This document shows, one piece after another, positions 8,679 to 17,711 of a stretch of 56,465 nucleotides of DNA. A program made the translations under genes and the position numbers. The notes below the pieces were generated by a model. The model saw only the letters and a list, made by a program, of their open reading frames with translations. It did not search any database and was not told the DNA's origin. The first letter of the stretch is position 1, and each line of letters opens with the position of its first letter. The stretch is from CAADGU01 sp964581605 (GTDB lineage: Bacteria; Chloroflexota; Anaerolineae; Promineifilales; Promineifilaceae), in contig CAZOPF010000028.1 in the NCBI GenBank assembly GCA_964581605.1, positions 1-56,465 of the forward strand, written 5' to 3'.

Positions 8679-9929
8679 CTACTTCAGTTCCCGTCGTGAA
8701 TATCCCAACAATGCCCGCGCTACAATGAGCAGGTTAATCTGGCGTGTGCCTTCGTACAGGTCGTTTATTTTGGCGTCGCGCATCAGCTTTTCCACCAGGG
8801 CATCGCGGGTGTAGCCATATGGCCCCAACAGTTCCACCGCCTTTTGGGTGATAAAAACCACAGCCGTGCCCGCTTTCACCTTACACATACTGGCGTCCAA
8901 ACGATTGCTACGGCCGTGCATGATTGCCGCCGTCGCTTTCAACGTGAGCAGCCAGGCCGCTTGGTATTGGGCTTCCATTTCCAATAAGTCGCGTTCGACG
9001 GCCGTCCACAAATGGCGCGGTTTGGTGTAGTCCAGTTCTATGCCCGTTTCCGCCAGCGTTTCTTTGGTAATTTCTAATGCGGCGCGGGCAATGCCCACTG
9101 CGCTGGCAGCCACCGCCGGGCGGCTGGCGTCAAAGGTCTTCATTGCCCCGGCAAACCCTTTAGTCGTTTTTTCTGTCTGTACCTCCAGGTCGCCTAACAC
9201 GTGGTCATAGGGAATGCGGGCATTGTCAAAGTTAATCATTACGGTATCGCTGGCGCGGATGCCCAACTTGTCCATGCCTGGCGAAACGCTCACGCCGGGC
9301 GTGTGTGCCTCCACCACAAACGATTTGATCCCCTGTCGCCCGGCCTGATGGTCAACCGTTGCCCACACAATGCAAATGCCGTCCGATTCCACCAATGATA
9401 GGGCGCCACTGGTGATGAAGATTTTTTGTCCGTTGAGTACCCATTCGTTGGTGTCAGGGTCGAGTACGGCCGTTGTGCGCATGGCGCTGTTGTCTGACCC
9501 GGCATCTGGCTCGGTAATAGCCATCGCCCCCCAGACGGGCGTTTCGCTGTGGGCAAAGCGTGCCAGGAAACGGACTTTTTGGGCAGATGTACCGGCGGCG
9601 GCAACGGCCGTGCCCCCCAATCTGCCCCCCGGCCGCGCCAAAAACTGCCCGGCGTCCCCCCAACTCAGCAGTTCCGCCAGCAATATGGCAAACAGCACGT
9701 CCAGGTCTGGTTCATTATTAGCAGTTTCCTGGGCAGCGACGGCTTGCAGGTGTTGGTGACGCGCCCGTTCCAGGGGCCAGATGGCATGGATGAAGGGGTA
9801 CGGCCGTGTATGTTCCTGTTCGTCATACTGCCGGGCTTGCGGCCGCATGAGTGTGCGGGCAATGGCCGCATAGGGTTCCAATTGGGCGAGAAGGTCGGAG
9901 GGGATTTCAAAGCTGATCATAGCCGCCAT
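8679..9929 (-). CDS. Acyl-CoA dehydrogenase
   Basis: A second acyl-CoA dehydrogenase-family flavoprotein, 416 residues, unlike the partial one at the left edge. Motifs are AMAITEPDAGSDNSAM (FAD/acyl contact), the WVLNGQKIFITSGA strand, and LYEGTRQINLLI near the C-terminus with the Glu usually acting as base. I start it at the ATG ending at base 9929 (MAAMISFEI). Starting further upstream would translate the clpP terminator hairpin. The second Met, three codons on, is also possible. It lies downstream of clpP on the same strand but is separated by a strong terminator, so it is probably transcribed on its own. The N-terminal 100 residues, with many His and Arg, are less conserved. Substrate unknown. 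Confidence 0.88.
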   Translation of the reverse strand: MAAMISFEIPSDLLAQLEPYAAIARTLMRPQARQYDEQEHTRPYPFIHAIWPLERARHQHLQAVAAQETANNEPDLDVLFAILLAELLSWGDAGQFLARPGGRLGGTAVAAAGTSAQKVRFLARFAHSETPVWGAMAITEPDAGSDNSAMRTTAVLDPDTNEWVLNGQKIFITSGALSLVESDGICIVWATVDHQAGRQGIKSFVVEAHTPGVSVSPGMDKLGIRASDTVMINFDNARIPYDHVLGDLEVQTEKTTKGFAGAMKTFDASRPAVAASAVGIARAALEITKETLAETGIELDYTKPRHLWTAVERDLLEMEAQYQAAWLLTLKATAAIMHGRSNRLDASMCKVKAGTAVVFITQKAVELLGPYGYTRDALVEKLMRDAKINDLYEGTRQINLLIVARALLGYSRRELK

Positions 9930-9960
9930 TTTCTCTGGCGTTGCCCCATCCGTCAAACAA

Positions 9961-9995
9961 AAAGGCGCTCTGTGAAACACAGAACGCCTTTGAAG
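9961..9995 (-). terminator. Intrinsic terminator after clpP
   Basis: Bases 9961-9974 and 9978-9991 pair (AAAGGCG with CGCCTTT, then TCTGTG with CACAGA) around AAA. On the minus strand the stem is followed by a T run, as expected for a terminator of clpP reading leftward. Confidence 0.8.
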
Positions 9996-10003
9996 TTCGC
10001 ATG

Positions 10004-10036
10004 AGACATCCGATTTTTCCCAAAAATCGGATGTCT
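10004..10036. repeat. Perfect 15-bp palindrome, ATCGGATGTCT family
   Basis: The arms AGACATCCGATTTTT and AAAAATCGGATGTCT flank CCC. A one-mismatch copy sits at 49213-49245, and decayed or half copies at 8521-8553, 36120-36150 and 49890-49910. It lies between clpP and its terminator. Confidence 0.85.
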
Positions 10037-10044
10037 GGTTACCG

Positions 10045-10647
10045 CTACTGTTCTGGATGGGCGATTACCTCATCTACCAGCCCATACTGCATCGCTTCCT
10101 GGGCAGTCATGTAGCGGTCGCGGTCGAAATCTTCGGCGATTTGGGCCGTCGTTTGCCCGGTGTGGTATGCCAGAATGTCGTTGATACTGCTACGCAGACG
10201 CAAAATTTCATTGGCCTGAATTTCAATATCGGTGGCCTGCCCCTGTGCGCCCCCCAACGGTTGGTGCATGTGGATGGTGGCGTGGGGCAGGGCGTAACGC
10301 ATCCCTTTTGTGCCCGCTGCCAGCAGCACTGTGCCAAAGCTGGCCGTAAACCCAACGGCAACGGTGGAAACAGGGCACTCCACCTGACGCATGGTGTCGT
10401 AAATTGCCATGCCCGCATACACATGCCCGCCAGGGCTGTTGATGTACATGCGGATCGGTTTGGTGTTATCTTCGCGGGCCAGGAAGAGGAGTTGGGCGAC
10501 GGTCAGGTTGGCAATCTGGTCGTTAATGGGGGTGCCCAGGATAATAATACGTTCCCGCAGCAGCAGAGAGAAGATGTCAAAGGCGCGCTCGCCGCGTCCG
10601 GTAGTTTCAATGACCATGGGGACGAGGGACGTTGGAAGGGTTATCAT
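10045..10647 (-). CDS. clpP: ATP-dependent Clp protease proteolytic subunit
   Basis: ClpP forms the barrel-shaped serine peptidase that degrades proteins fed by ClpX/ClpA/ClpC. The 200-residue protein has the full triad at S103 (GFTASFG), H128 (HMHQPLGG) and D177 (FDRDRYM), each exactly six positions beyond the E. coli numbers. The motif around the Ser is GFTASFG rather than the more common GQAASMG. ATG at 10647 has AGGAGA upstream; the longer frame to 10695 adds a Gly/Pro/Arg-rich stretch without a binding site. It follows tig by 97 bases on the same strand, the classic tig-clpP order; clpX is not in the window. Confidence 0.95.
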   Translation of the reverse strand: MITLPTSLVPMVIETTGRGERAFDIFSLLLRERIIILGTPINDQIANLTVAQLLFLAREDNTKPIRMYINSPGGHVYAGMAIYDTMRQVECPVSTVAVGFTASFGTVLLAAGTKGMRYALPHATIHMHQPLGGAQGQATDIEIQANEILRLRSSINDILAYHTGQTTAQIAEDFDRDRYMTAQEAMQYGLVDEVIAHPEQ

Positions 10648-10744
10648 GGAAAGTTCTCCTGATGGTGAGCGGCGGCCTGGAGGGCCGCCGCCCATCTGGG
10701 TTGGATAATGTGGGGGAGTGTAGCCGTGTCGTGTTAGATTTGTG

Positions 10745-12283
10745 TTATTCCGGGCCGGTCACGGCCGTTTCCACTACCGGTTCGTCGGCAACAGCTTCGC
10801 TGACTTCATTGGCCTCTGCTTCTGCGGCAACAGAGGTTTCTTCTTCGGCGGCATCCGCTTCTTCTAGCTCCAGTTCCGCCAGTGAAGGGGCTGTACCATT
10901 GTAAATGGCCTTTATCCGTTCGAGCACTTTATCCATCAGAATCTCGCCACTGAGCATATCGAAACCCGCCCCTTTCCGGTAATAATCGCGCATACTGTTC
11001 GACAATACCTCATTGTCCTTAAACGTCGCAATCCGTTCTTTTATTTTTTCCTCAACGTCTTCATCTTTAATTTTGAGTTTCTCATCCAGTACAAACTGGC
11101 GCAGCACCAGTTGATGGCGCACGACATCTTCGGCTGCCTCGCGGAAATCTTCCCGTATGGCTGCCTCGGAGGTGGCGTTCATTTTTAAGTAATCATCCCA
11201 TTGCCAACCTGAACGGGTGACCTGATTTTTGAAGGATTGTATACGGCCGTCAATCTCCGTTTCCACAGCCGCCGGGGGATACACCAAGGTAGACATCTCC
11301 AGCATCTCGTGTACCATGCTGTCTATCAGTTCATTTTTGACCTGAGTCTCAGCCATCTCACGCAGGCGGTTACGGGTGGCTTCTTCCAATTCCGCCAACG
11401 TTTCATGCCCTTCTTTTTGCGCCAACTCATCATCCAGTTCTGGCAGATGGCGGCTTTTCACTTCCAACAGTTCCACGCTAAACATCGCTTCTTTACCGGC
11501 CATCTCTTCCTGCTCGTAATCTTCAGGGAAGGCGAAGGTGAAATCTTTGCTTTCGCCCACGCTCAGTCCAACCAGGTTTTCGACAAACGGGGTTCCGGGG
11601 AAAATCTCTGTATTGTCTAGCGGAATTTCCAGGCGTGTGGAATCGAAGAGAATATCGTCATCATCAAAGTCGTCGTTATTCTCGTCTATTTCGGTAGCGT
11701 CAGAGGGGGGATGGGGCACGGCCGTGCCCTCTTCTTCCTCATCTTCTGCATCATCCGCTTCCACAATCAATTCGCCGCGCCCGCTAATGACAATCATATC
11801 CCCCACGGCCGCCGGGCGGTCTACCTCTTCCAACTCCTGATAACGGGCACGGATTCGTTTCAGTGCCTCCTGAACAGCTTCATCCGTCACCGCCACCGGC
11901 TCAATCTCCTTGCGCAGACGGCGATAGTCACCCAATGTCACTTCTGGCGTCAGGGGGATAGTCATTTTCAGGACAAGCGGCTCCATCTCAATGCCATCTA
12001 GCTGCACCTGGGCGTAGATGTCCGGTTTTGTTTCCTCCAGCGCTTCTTCTATGATGGCTTGCAGCATATCCTCCACTGCTTCGCCGCGTAAAGCGTCACG
12101 GCCGACGCGGCTGACCACTACCGAATACGGCGCTTTGCCGCGACGGAAACCGGGCAGGTTAATGTCTTTCGCCAGTTTGCGGGCGGTTTCGCGCATCTGG
12201 TTTTCAATGCGCTCTTCCGGCACTTCAATTGTCATTTTGAGTTGACGGCGATCATCTTGTTCAGTATGAATGGTTAGAGTCAC
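10745..12283 (-). CDS. tig: Trigger factor with acidic insert and tail
   Basis: Trigger factor is the ribosome-bound chaperone and peptidyl-prolyl isomerase that meets nascent chains. The 512 residues contain the ribosome-binding domain with the GFRRGKAPYSVV loop near residue 45, an FKBP-like domain (about 155-270) and the helical C-terminal chaperone domain. Start GTG 12283 has AAGAGGT upstream. Two oddities stand out. A run of Asp/Glu is inserted within the FKBP domain at about 180-215 (including DAEDEEEEG and NNDDFDDDD). The last 45 residues are an Ala/Glu/Val tail with low complexity. Total length exceeds the usual 430-450. Gene order tig then clpP is standard. Confidence 0.93.
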   Translation of the reverse strand: MTLTIHTEQDDRRQLKMTIEVPEERIENQMRETARKLAKDINLPGFRRGKAPYSVVVSRVGRDALRGEAVEDMLQAIIEEALEETKPDIYAQVQLDGIEMEPLVLKMTIPLTPEVTLGDYRRLRKEIEPVAVTDEAVQEALKRIRARYQELEEVDRPAAVGDMIVISGRGELIVEADDAEDEEEEGTAVPHPPSDATEIDENNDDFDDDDILFDSTRLEIPLDNTEIFPGTPFVENLVGLSVGESKDFTFAFPEDYEQEEMAGKEAMFSVELLEVKSRHLPELDDELAQKEGHETLAELEEATRNRLREMAETQVKNELIDSMVHEMLEMSTLVYPPAAVETEIDGRIQSFKNQVTRSGWQWDDYLKMNATSEAAIREDFREAAEDVVRHQLVLRQFVLDEKLKIKDEDVEEKIKERIATFKDNEVLSNSMRDYYRKGAGFDMLSGEILMDKVLERIKAIYNGTAPSLAELELEEADAAEEETSVAAEAEANEVSEAVADEPVVETAVTGPE

Positions 12284-12304
12284 AGGTTTACCTCTTTAAG
12301 TGAA

Positions 12305-12415
12305 ATGTTTAGCGATCGTTTGCAAATAAGTTAGCGATTGGGTAATTGGGTAATTAAGTAATTCAAGCGGCTAATTACCAAATTACTCAATTACATAATT
12401 ACTGCATGGTTACTT
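12305..12415 (+). repeat. Interspersed AT-rich repeat, copy B of three
   Basis: Same element as 3965-4061, reading TTTGCAAATAAGTTAGCGATT near its left end and TACATAATTACTGCATGGTT near its right end. It lies upstream of tig, between that gene and tRNA-Leu. Confidence 0.85.
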
Positions 12416-12493
12416 AGCTGTGGCTGGTGCCTCCACCGCGCCACACCTGGCCCGGCCTGAAGACCTGCCAGAGCCGTCTCTTGCTGTTGCAGC

Positions 12494-12521
12494 AAAAAAG
12501 CGTTGCTCTGGCAACGCTTTT
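12494..12521 (-). terminator. Intrinsic terminator after tRNA-Leu
   Basis: AAAAGCGTTGC (12496-12506) pairs with GCAACGCTTTT (12511-12521) around a four-base loop. On the minus strand a run of T follows the stem, so it ends the tRNA-Leu transcript. Confidence 0.85.
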
Positions 12522-12538
12522 GCTTTCTTAAACGTCAG

Positions 12539-12620
12539 TGGGGATGGAGGGACTTGAACCCACACGCCTTGCGGCACATGATTCTAAGTCATGCGCGTCT
12601 GCCAGTTCCGCCACATCCCC
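12539..12620 (-). tRNA. tRNA-Leu (anticodon UAG)
   Basis: On the minus strand the acceptor arm GGGGATG pairs with CATCCCC, followed by discriminator A as expected for leucine. The anticodon loop is CTTAGAA, giving UAG, which reads CUA codons. A long class-II variable arm (TGCCGCAAGGCGT region) and the GGTTCAAGTCC T-loop are present. CCA is not encoded. Length is 82 bases. A terminator lies 18 bases beyond the 3' end. Confidence 0.95.
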
Positions 12621-12759
12621 GGTAAACAGGCAATTATACCAGCAGTGAGGGAGATGCCAAAAATGGGTATACTTGAGCAGGTGAGAGGGGGAGCAGGTGA
12701 GGGGGTGATTCTCAATCTTTCAATCACCCAATTACTCAATGACAAAGGACAAATGACAA

Positions 12760-13473
12760 ATGATTACCAACAGCACGCACAACCACTTAGGCCAGCCGAT
12801 TGGGTTTCCGGTGGCCGATTGGCAGCCACGGCCGTGGCCGCCAGGAACAGCAATGCACGGCCGTACCTGCCACCTGGAACCACTTGACCCCGGCCGTCAC
12901 GCCGAGGAGTTATATCGGGCTTATGGCGAGGATGGGGACGGCCGTCTATGGACGTACCTTGCGTATGGCCCATTTGCTTCGCTGGCTAACTTTCAGGCGC
13001 ATCTGCAAAAGATGAGTGGGGAGGAGGATCCCCTGTTTTATGCCATTATCAATCAGGCATCAGGCCAGGCGGAAGGGGTTGCCAGTTATCTGCGCATCAC
13101 GCCTGCGCATGGCGTCATCGAGGTTGGGCATATAAACTACGCGCCGAAGTTGCAAAAGACCGTGATGGCCACCGAAGCAATGTACCTGATGATGCGTCGC
13201 GTTTTTGACGAGTTGGGCTACCGCCGCTATGAGTGGAAATGTGATGCACTCAATGCCGCTTCGCGCCGGGCTGCTCTGCGATTGGGTTTTCAATTTGAGG
13301 GCATTTTTCGGCAGGCCGTTATCTACAAGGGGCGCAACCGGGATACGGCCTGGTTTTCCATCACTGATGTGGAATGGCCGGCCATCAAGCAGGCATTTGA
13401 GGCCTGGCTTGACCCGGCCAACTTTGACGGGCAGGGCCAACAGCGCCAACCTCTGGCGACACGCCAACGATAA
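12760..13473 (+). CDS. GNAT-family N-acetyltransferase (RimJ/RimL-like)
   Basis: This is a 237-residue acetyl-CoA-dependent acetyltransferase of the GNAT fold. The N-terminal extension (HGRTCHLEPLDPGRHAEELY) and the C-terminal part (EVGHINYAPKLQKTVMATEA, then YEWKCDALNAASRRAALRLGFQFEGIFRQ) match the RimJ/RimL type that acetylates protein N-termini or small amines. ATG 12760 has AAAGGAC 12 bases upstream. The 5' flank is a short array of GAGCAGGTGAG and ATTACTCAAT units. It stands alone between tRNA-Leu (opposite strand) and the next gene. The acceptor substrate cannot be deduced. Confidence 0.85.
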   Translation: MITNSTHNHLGQPIGFPVADWQPRPWPPGTAMHGRTCHLEPLDPGRHAEELYRAYGEDGDGRLWTYLAYGPFASLANFQAHLQKMSGEEDPLFYAIINQASGQAEGVASYLRITPAHGVIEVGHINYAPKLQKTVMATEAMYLMMRRVFDELGYRRYEWKCDALNAASRRAALRLGFQFEGIFRQAVIYKGRNRDTAWFSITDVEWPAIKQAFEAWLDPANFDGQGQQRQPLATRQR

Positions 13474-13642
13474 GAAACAGGTCATTTGCTCATCCAATTT
13501 CCTGCCTCCTTTCTGGTACTGGCAACAATCTGTCAACTGATTCCTGCCAGACAATTGGGCGATTTATCAGGCGGTCTAAATGGTAAAATGCCGTTGTCTG
13601 GTTAACCCACCAGTTGTAACAAACGGAATCATAATTGATCAA

Positions 13643-13681
13643 CGATGAAAACGGCCGTGTCACCCGGCCGTCTATTCATCG
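13643..13681 (+). promoter_or_regulatory. Hairpin built on two ACGGCCG motifs, 5' of a strong ribosome binding site
   Basis: CGATGAA (13643-13649) pairs with TTCATCG (13675-13681), and inside it ACGGCCG (13651-13657) pairs with CGGCCGT (13665-13671). It ends about ten bases before the GGAGG of the next gene, so it could be a leader hairpin. Function is inferred only. Confidence 0.4.
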
Positions 13682-13699
13682 TGCCTGAACGGAGGTTTT

Positions 13700-15007
13700 A
13701 TGTCTCAATCAGCACGTTTAATCCAGCGGGGGGATGCACTCATGGAAGCCGGGCAGCTTGCAGATGCCCGGCGCATATGGGTATTGCTGCTGCAAGCAGA
13801 GCCACAAAATGAGGCAATCTGGCTGCGTTATGTGGCTTCATTTCCAGACCGGGCCGGGCAGTTGGCAGCTTGTGACCGTTGGCTAGAACGCAGTGCGCAT
13901 AGTTGGGCTGCCCGTCAGGCAAAGGCCCGGTTGCAGGCCACACGGCCGCCGGGAAACCCACCACTCTCACCGGCAGCAGCAGTTTCCAGGCGGCCGTGGC
14001 GCTGGCTGGTTGCTTTGGGGCTGCTTTTAGGCATTCTGGCTCTGGCGGCTTCAGCTTTCCAGCTATTTCAACACCTACAGGCTGAATACCAGTTTTTTGC
14101 TTCTCAAAACCAGGTGTTGGCTACTGATAAGAGTGCCCTGGAAGCTAAAGTGGCCGGTTTAACCACCAATTACAATAACCTTTCGGTAGAAATGGAAGCG
14201 GTGCAGCAGGCCTATGGCAACCTGCTCAGTACCCATAATACGTTGGTTGCTGATTACAATACATTATTTGAACAGCACGCCACCCTACAAGCCTCATACA
14301 ACACATTGCAAGACGAACATGAAGCATTGTGGCAATCATACAATACGGCCGTAGCGCAGGTGCAATTTTATGAAGAAACGGCCGTTACCCCTCCCTACAT
14401 TCAAATTGAAGACCAGGTTATCTATCTGGTCTTTTTCAAAACAGATGGCTCACTCACCCGCTGGCCTATCCCTTTTGAATGGCTGGAAGAGTCGGTGCGG
14501 CAAGGGTATGATGCTCGTAATGGCTTCTTTAGCAACTGGAACACGTTAAGCCTGACCACAGTCACGGGGGAAACTGTGCAGGTAATGGACTTTTCTGATT
14601 ATGTGGACCCGGAACCTTTCCGGGCTTATGTGGCCGATAGTTATTACCAGGCACCTTCCGAAGAAGCATTTGTTTACGAGATGTGGTATCTGGTCTCACA
14701 ACTAACCAGTTATGCGTATGAAATTCAGGAAACGCCTCGTGTTCCGCTAGAAACACTTCTTTCTGGTGGCGGGGATTGTGAAGATACTGCTATTTTGCTG
14801 GCCAGTTTGCTCAAAGCAGCCCCGGTCGCGTGGGAAGTGGAGATGGTTTACATGGACGCTGATAGCCCACAAATGCCTTATACAGCGAACCATGTGGTAG
14901 TGTACCTGAACACAGGATGGCGAGAGTATTTAATAGAAACGACCAGTGATTATGAAATGCAACCCTGGCCGGCCGATACTCAAGGCTGGTATCTCGCTCT
15001 CAATTGA
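13700..15007 (+). CDS. Membrane coiled-coil protein with transglutaminase-like domain
   Basis: This is a 435-residue protein with four parts. An N-terminal TPR-like segment (1-75, including ADARRIWVLLLQAEPQNEAIWLR) is followed by a Pro linker and one transmembrane helix at about 101-123. A coiled-coil stalk (about 135-225) repeats a YNTL motif roughly every 14-17 residues. A C-terminal cysteine-protease/transglutaminase-like fold carries C360 in GGGDCEDTA, H398 in NHVVVYL and a nearby Asp. That catalytic arrangement is typical of transglutaminase-like peptidases. ATG 13700 follows GGAGG. The catalytic domain is probably outside the cell, held off the membrane by the stalk. It converges with the GH31 gene 27 bases away. 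Substrate unknown. Confidence 0.7.
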   Translation: MSQSARLIQRGDALMEAGQLADARRIWVLLLQAEPQNEAIWLRYVASFPDRAGQLAACDRWLERSAHSWAARQAKARLQATRPPGNPPLSPAAAVSRRPWRWLVALGLLLGILALAASAFQLFQHLQAEYQFFASQNQVLATDKSALEAKVAGLTTNYNNLSVEMEAVQQAYGNLLSTHNTLVADYNTLFEQHATLQASYNTLQDEHEALWQSYNTAVAQVQFYEETAVTPPYIQIEDQVIYLVFFKTDGSLTRWPIPFEWLEESVRQGYDARNGFFSNWNTLSLTTVTGETVQVMDFSDYVDPEPFRAYVADSYYQAPSEEAFVYEMWYLVSQLTSYAYEIQETPRVPLETLLSGGGDCEDTAILLASLLKAAPVAWEVEMVYMDADSPQMPYTANHVVVYLNTGWREYLIETTSDYEMQPWPADTQGWYLALN

Positions 15008-15034
15008 ATTGGGATGGCTTTTAGCCAGCGCTGG

Positions 15035-17662
15035 TTATTCTGGCAACGTCACGGCCGTGGCCCCTGCATATTCTACGGTCAACTGCCACGCTTTTTCTGG
15101 CGCAAACCAGGTAAAGATGGGCACAACACCGGCCTGAATGGCAAACCGCTTTTCAATTTCAAAACGGTGGCTGTCATATTCGTTAAACTGGTAGCGGAAG
15201 GATTCGTTTTGCTGGTTATTCCAGAGGAGTAGCAGGTCGGGCACGGCCGTGTTCCGAATATGATGCACCCCGGCCTGCTGGGTCACTTCCAGCAGCGCCC
15301 GCGCCTGCGCCGGTTTGAGCAAGGGCATAAACCGGTTTAAGACATGCGGATCGCTCAATAAAGCCTCTATCTGCTGTGAAATGCCGAATTTGGCCTGGCT
15401 CTCCAGCTTGAAACTGTGCAGCATGGCATTCACTTTCTCTGGTGTACGGTCGCGGTGGGAGAGCAGGCTTTCTTCGTCCGTGCCAATGGTGACGGTCAGT
15501 GTTTCCCCTTGCGGCAGGTTGACGCCGCTGAGTTGGATGGTTTCGGTACGGCCGTCGTACCGCAAATGGCAGGATAACGGCGCATCGGCCAACATCACGG
15601 ACACATAGAGCGGATAACAAACGCCATGCACATGCAGACGGATAATACGCACCGCCGGATGATGGTTGCTATGTTCGGCAACCGGAGCAATGCGCAATTC
15701 CAACTCTCGCTCCCGCCATGTTTGTTGGAACTCCAGCAAACTGTAGTCGCCGGATTGATAAGCAGTGGTTTCGCCATCATCTTCATAGAGCGTAAAACGG
15801 CCGTCTGCCCCCGCAAAAACATGCACATCCAGTTCCGCCGGAACACCCACATTGCCCCAACCCACCTGCGGCCCCAATGGCACTATCGCGCCCGCCCTGG
15901 CAAACACGGGGATCTCTTCCAGACGGCCGTATTGCGCGTACCAGCCATCCCCCGGCACATAGTCACCGCTGAAAAAGTGATACCAGCCGCCGGGCGGCAG
16001 CCAGACCACCTGGCGACTGAGGCGTGTATCGGGGTGGGCCGGTTCCACATAGGGGGCGACAATGAGTTCCGTGCCACAGGTGTATTGCTGCGGGCAGACA
16101 TAGGCCGCCGCCGCGTCCGGGTAATCGTGGTAAAGCGGGCGAATGGGCGGGATGTGTTCCATGTGGTTGCGCCAGGATTGTGTGTAGAGGTAGGGGATGA
16201 AGGCGTGGCGCAGTTGCATCGCCTCTTTGGTCACGCGGTAGGTTTCGGCGTCGTAGGCGTGGGGGCGGCGCTCATGGAACGGGTTTTTGGTGCTGTGCAG
16301 CCGCAGGATGGGGCTGAAAAGGCCAAACTGCACCCATCGGGCATACAATTCGCTGTCCTCTACGCCAAACATATGGCCGCCAATGTCATGGCTCCACCAG
16401 CCGTAGCCGACGTTGGCGGCAACGGCCGTGAAGTAAGGCTGAAAGGCCAGCGATTCCCACGTCACCCAGGTATCGCCGGAGAAGCCGATGGGGTAACGAT
16501 GGTTGCCCAGACCACCCCAACGTGAGAAGACAAACGGCCGTTTCCCCGCCCGCGCCAGATCGTAAAAATGCAAATGGTTCAGCCACCAGAGCGGGTCTAA
16601 ACCGGGCAAATCGCTCAGTGTGCCCTGTTGCCAATCCATCCACCAGAAATCCACGCCCAACTTTTCATAGGGATGGTGCAGCAGTTCAAAATAGGCGTTG
16701 GCAAAGGTGGGGTCGGCGATATTGAAGGGAATGGTTTCTTTGGCGGCGGGATCCAGCCCCAGCCGTTTGGCCATTGCCGGGTATTGCTCCTCATACGGCC
16801 GTATCCCCAATGCCGGGTGCAGGTTGAGCGCCGTTTTTAGCCCCAATTCGTGCAGCCAGCCGATGAAGGCGTCCGGTTCGGGGAAAAGGTCACGGTTCCA
16901 GGTGTACCCCGTCCAGCCGTTATACTCGCCCACGTCGGTGAGGTGCCAATCCATGTCTACAATGCAGACAGAGAGGGGAATGTGGGCGCGGCGGAACTCT
17001 TCCATCAGGTGGGTGAGTTCATGCTGGCTGTACGCCCAATAGCGGCTCCACCAGTTGCCCAGCGCCCAACGGGGCAGCAGCGGCGTGGCCCCGGTGAGGC
17101 GGGCGTAATCCTGTAAACAGGCGGTGTAGTCACGGCCGTAACCCCAAAAATACCAGTCAATCCCCCCGGTAGTGCGGGCTTCCAGCCAGCCATCCTCCCG
17201 AAAAAGCAGCGTGTGCGAATCGTCCACCACTGTCCAGCCATTGCGGGATAGCAGCCCCGGCTCCAGCGGCACACTGCCGCTAATCGTGTCCAGCGTGCGG
17301 TACGTGCCGCGCAGATTTCCCGTATCCGCGTCCCCGGCGTGCCAGGTCACATCACTGTCTGTCAGGGTGATGGACAGCGATTCGGTCGTAAACGGCCGTC
17401 CGCTCTGGTAGCTCAGGTGCAGGTGGGCGGTGTGGATGTGGAGACGGCCGTCCACCTCCTCCACACGAAACTCCGGTACCGGCTGTTCGCGGAACCAGAC
17501 AAGCTGGGAGGGGGCGTCCTGGAAACGGCCGTCGGCCGCATATTCCAACCGGATCAGCCGCGACGCCAGCACCGTAAAGCGGGCATTACCCGAAACGACC
17601 ACCGCCTCCGGTTTTGCCAATGGCCGGAAAGGAATTTGAAAGTGAGAGGGCATGGAAATCAT
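15035..17662 (-). CDS. Glycoside hydrolase family 31 (alpha-glucosidase/xylosidase type)
   Basis: An 875-residue retaining glycosidase. The N-terminal beta-sandwich (about 1-190) precedes the catalytic barrel with nucleophile D343 in FWWMDWQQG and acid/base D397 in GFSGDTW, both at family positions, and the WWSHDIGGH and RLHSTKNPFHERRPHAYD blocks. Beta domains follow to about residue 700. The last 170 or so residues (from about HRDRTPEKVNAML) are an extension that I do not recognise. No signal peptide is visible, so it is probably cytoplasmic and acts on imported alpha-linked oligosaccharides. Start ATG 17662 or the ATG three codons later are both possible; neither has a clear binding site. 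Confidence 0.9.
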   Translation of the reverse strand: MISMPSHFQIPFRPLAKPEAVVVSGNARFTVLASRLIRLEYAADGRFQDAPSQLVWFREQPVPEFRVEEVDGRLHIHTAHLHLSYQSGRPFTTESLSITLTDSDVTWHAGDADTGNLRGTYRTLDTISGSVPLEPGLLSRNGWTVVDDSHTLLFREDGWLEARTTGGIDWYFWGYGRDYTACLQDYARLTGATPLLPRWALGNWWSRYWAYSQHELTHLMEEFRRAHIPLSVCIVDMDWHLTDVGEYNGWTGYTWNRDLFPEPDAFIGWLHELGLKTALNLHPALGIRPYEEQYPAMAKRLGLDPAAKETIPFNIADPTFANAYFELLHHPYEKLGVDFWWMDWQQGTLSDLPGLDPLWWLNHLHFYDLARAGKRPFVFSRWGGLGNHRYPIGFSGDTWVTWESLAFQPYFTAVAANVGYGWWSHDIGGHMFGVEDSELYARWVQFGLFSPILRLHSTKNPFHERRPHAYDAETYRVTKEAMQLRHAFIPYLYTQSWRNHMEHIPPIRPLYHDYPDAAAAYVCPQQYTCGTELIVAPYVEPAHPDTRLSRQVVWLPPGGWYHFFSGDYVPGDGWYAQYGRLEEIPVFARAGAIVPLGPQVGWGNVGVPAELDVHVFAGADGRFTLYEDDGETTAYQSGDYSLLEFQQTWRERELELRIAPVAEHSNHHPAVRIIRLHVHGVCYPLYVSVMLADAPLSCHLRYDGRTETIQLSGVNLPQGETLTVTIGTDEESLLSHRDRTPEKVNAMLHSFKLESQAKFGISQQIEALLSDPHVLNRFMPLLKPAQARALLEVTQQAGVHHIRNTAVPDLLLLWNNQQNESFRYQFNEYDSHRFEIEKRFAIQAGVVPIFTWFAPEKAWQLTVEYAGATAVTLPE

Positions 17663-17711
17663 AGCGAAATGGGCAAATGAGCAATTGGGTAATCAATGCG
17701 ATCAATCCCTT

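Noticed and set aside
15626..16525. A 299-codon frame antisense to the GH31 gene
   Set aside because: No recognisable domain, and fully overlapped by a glycosidase with catalytic residues in place.
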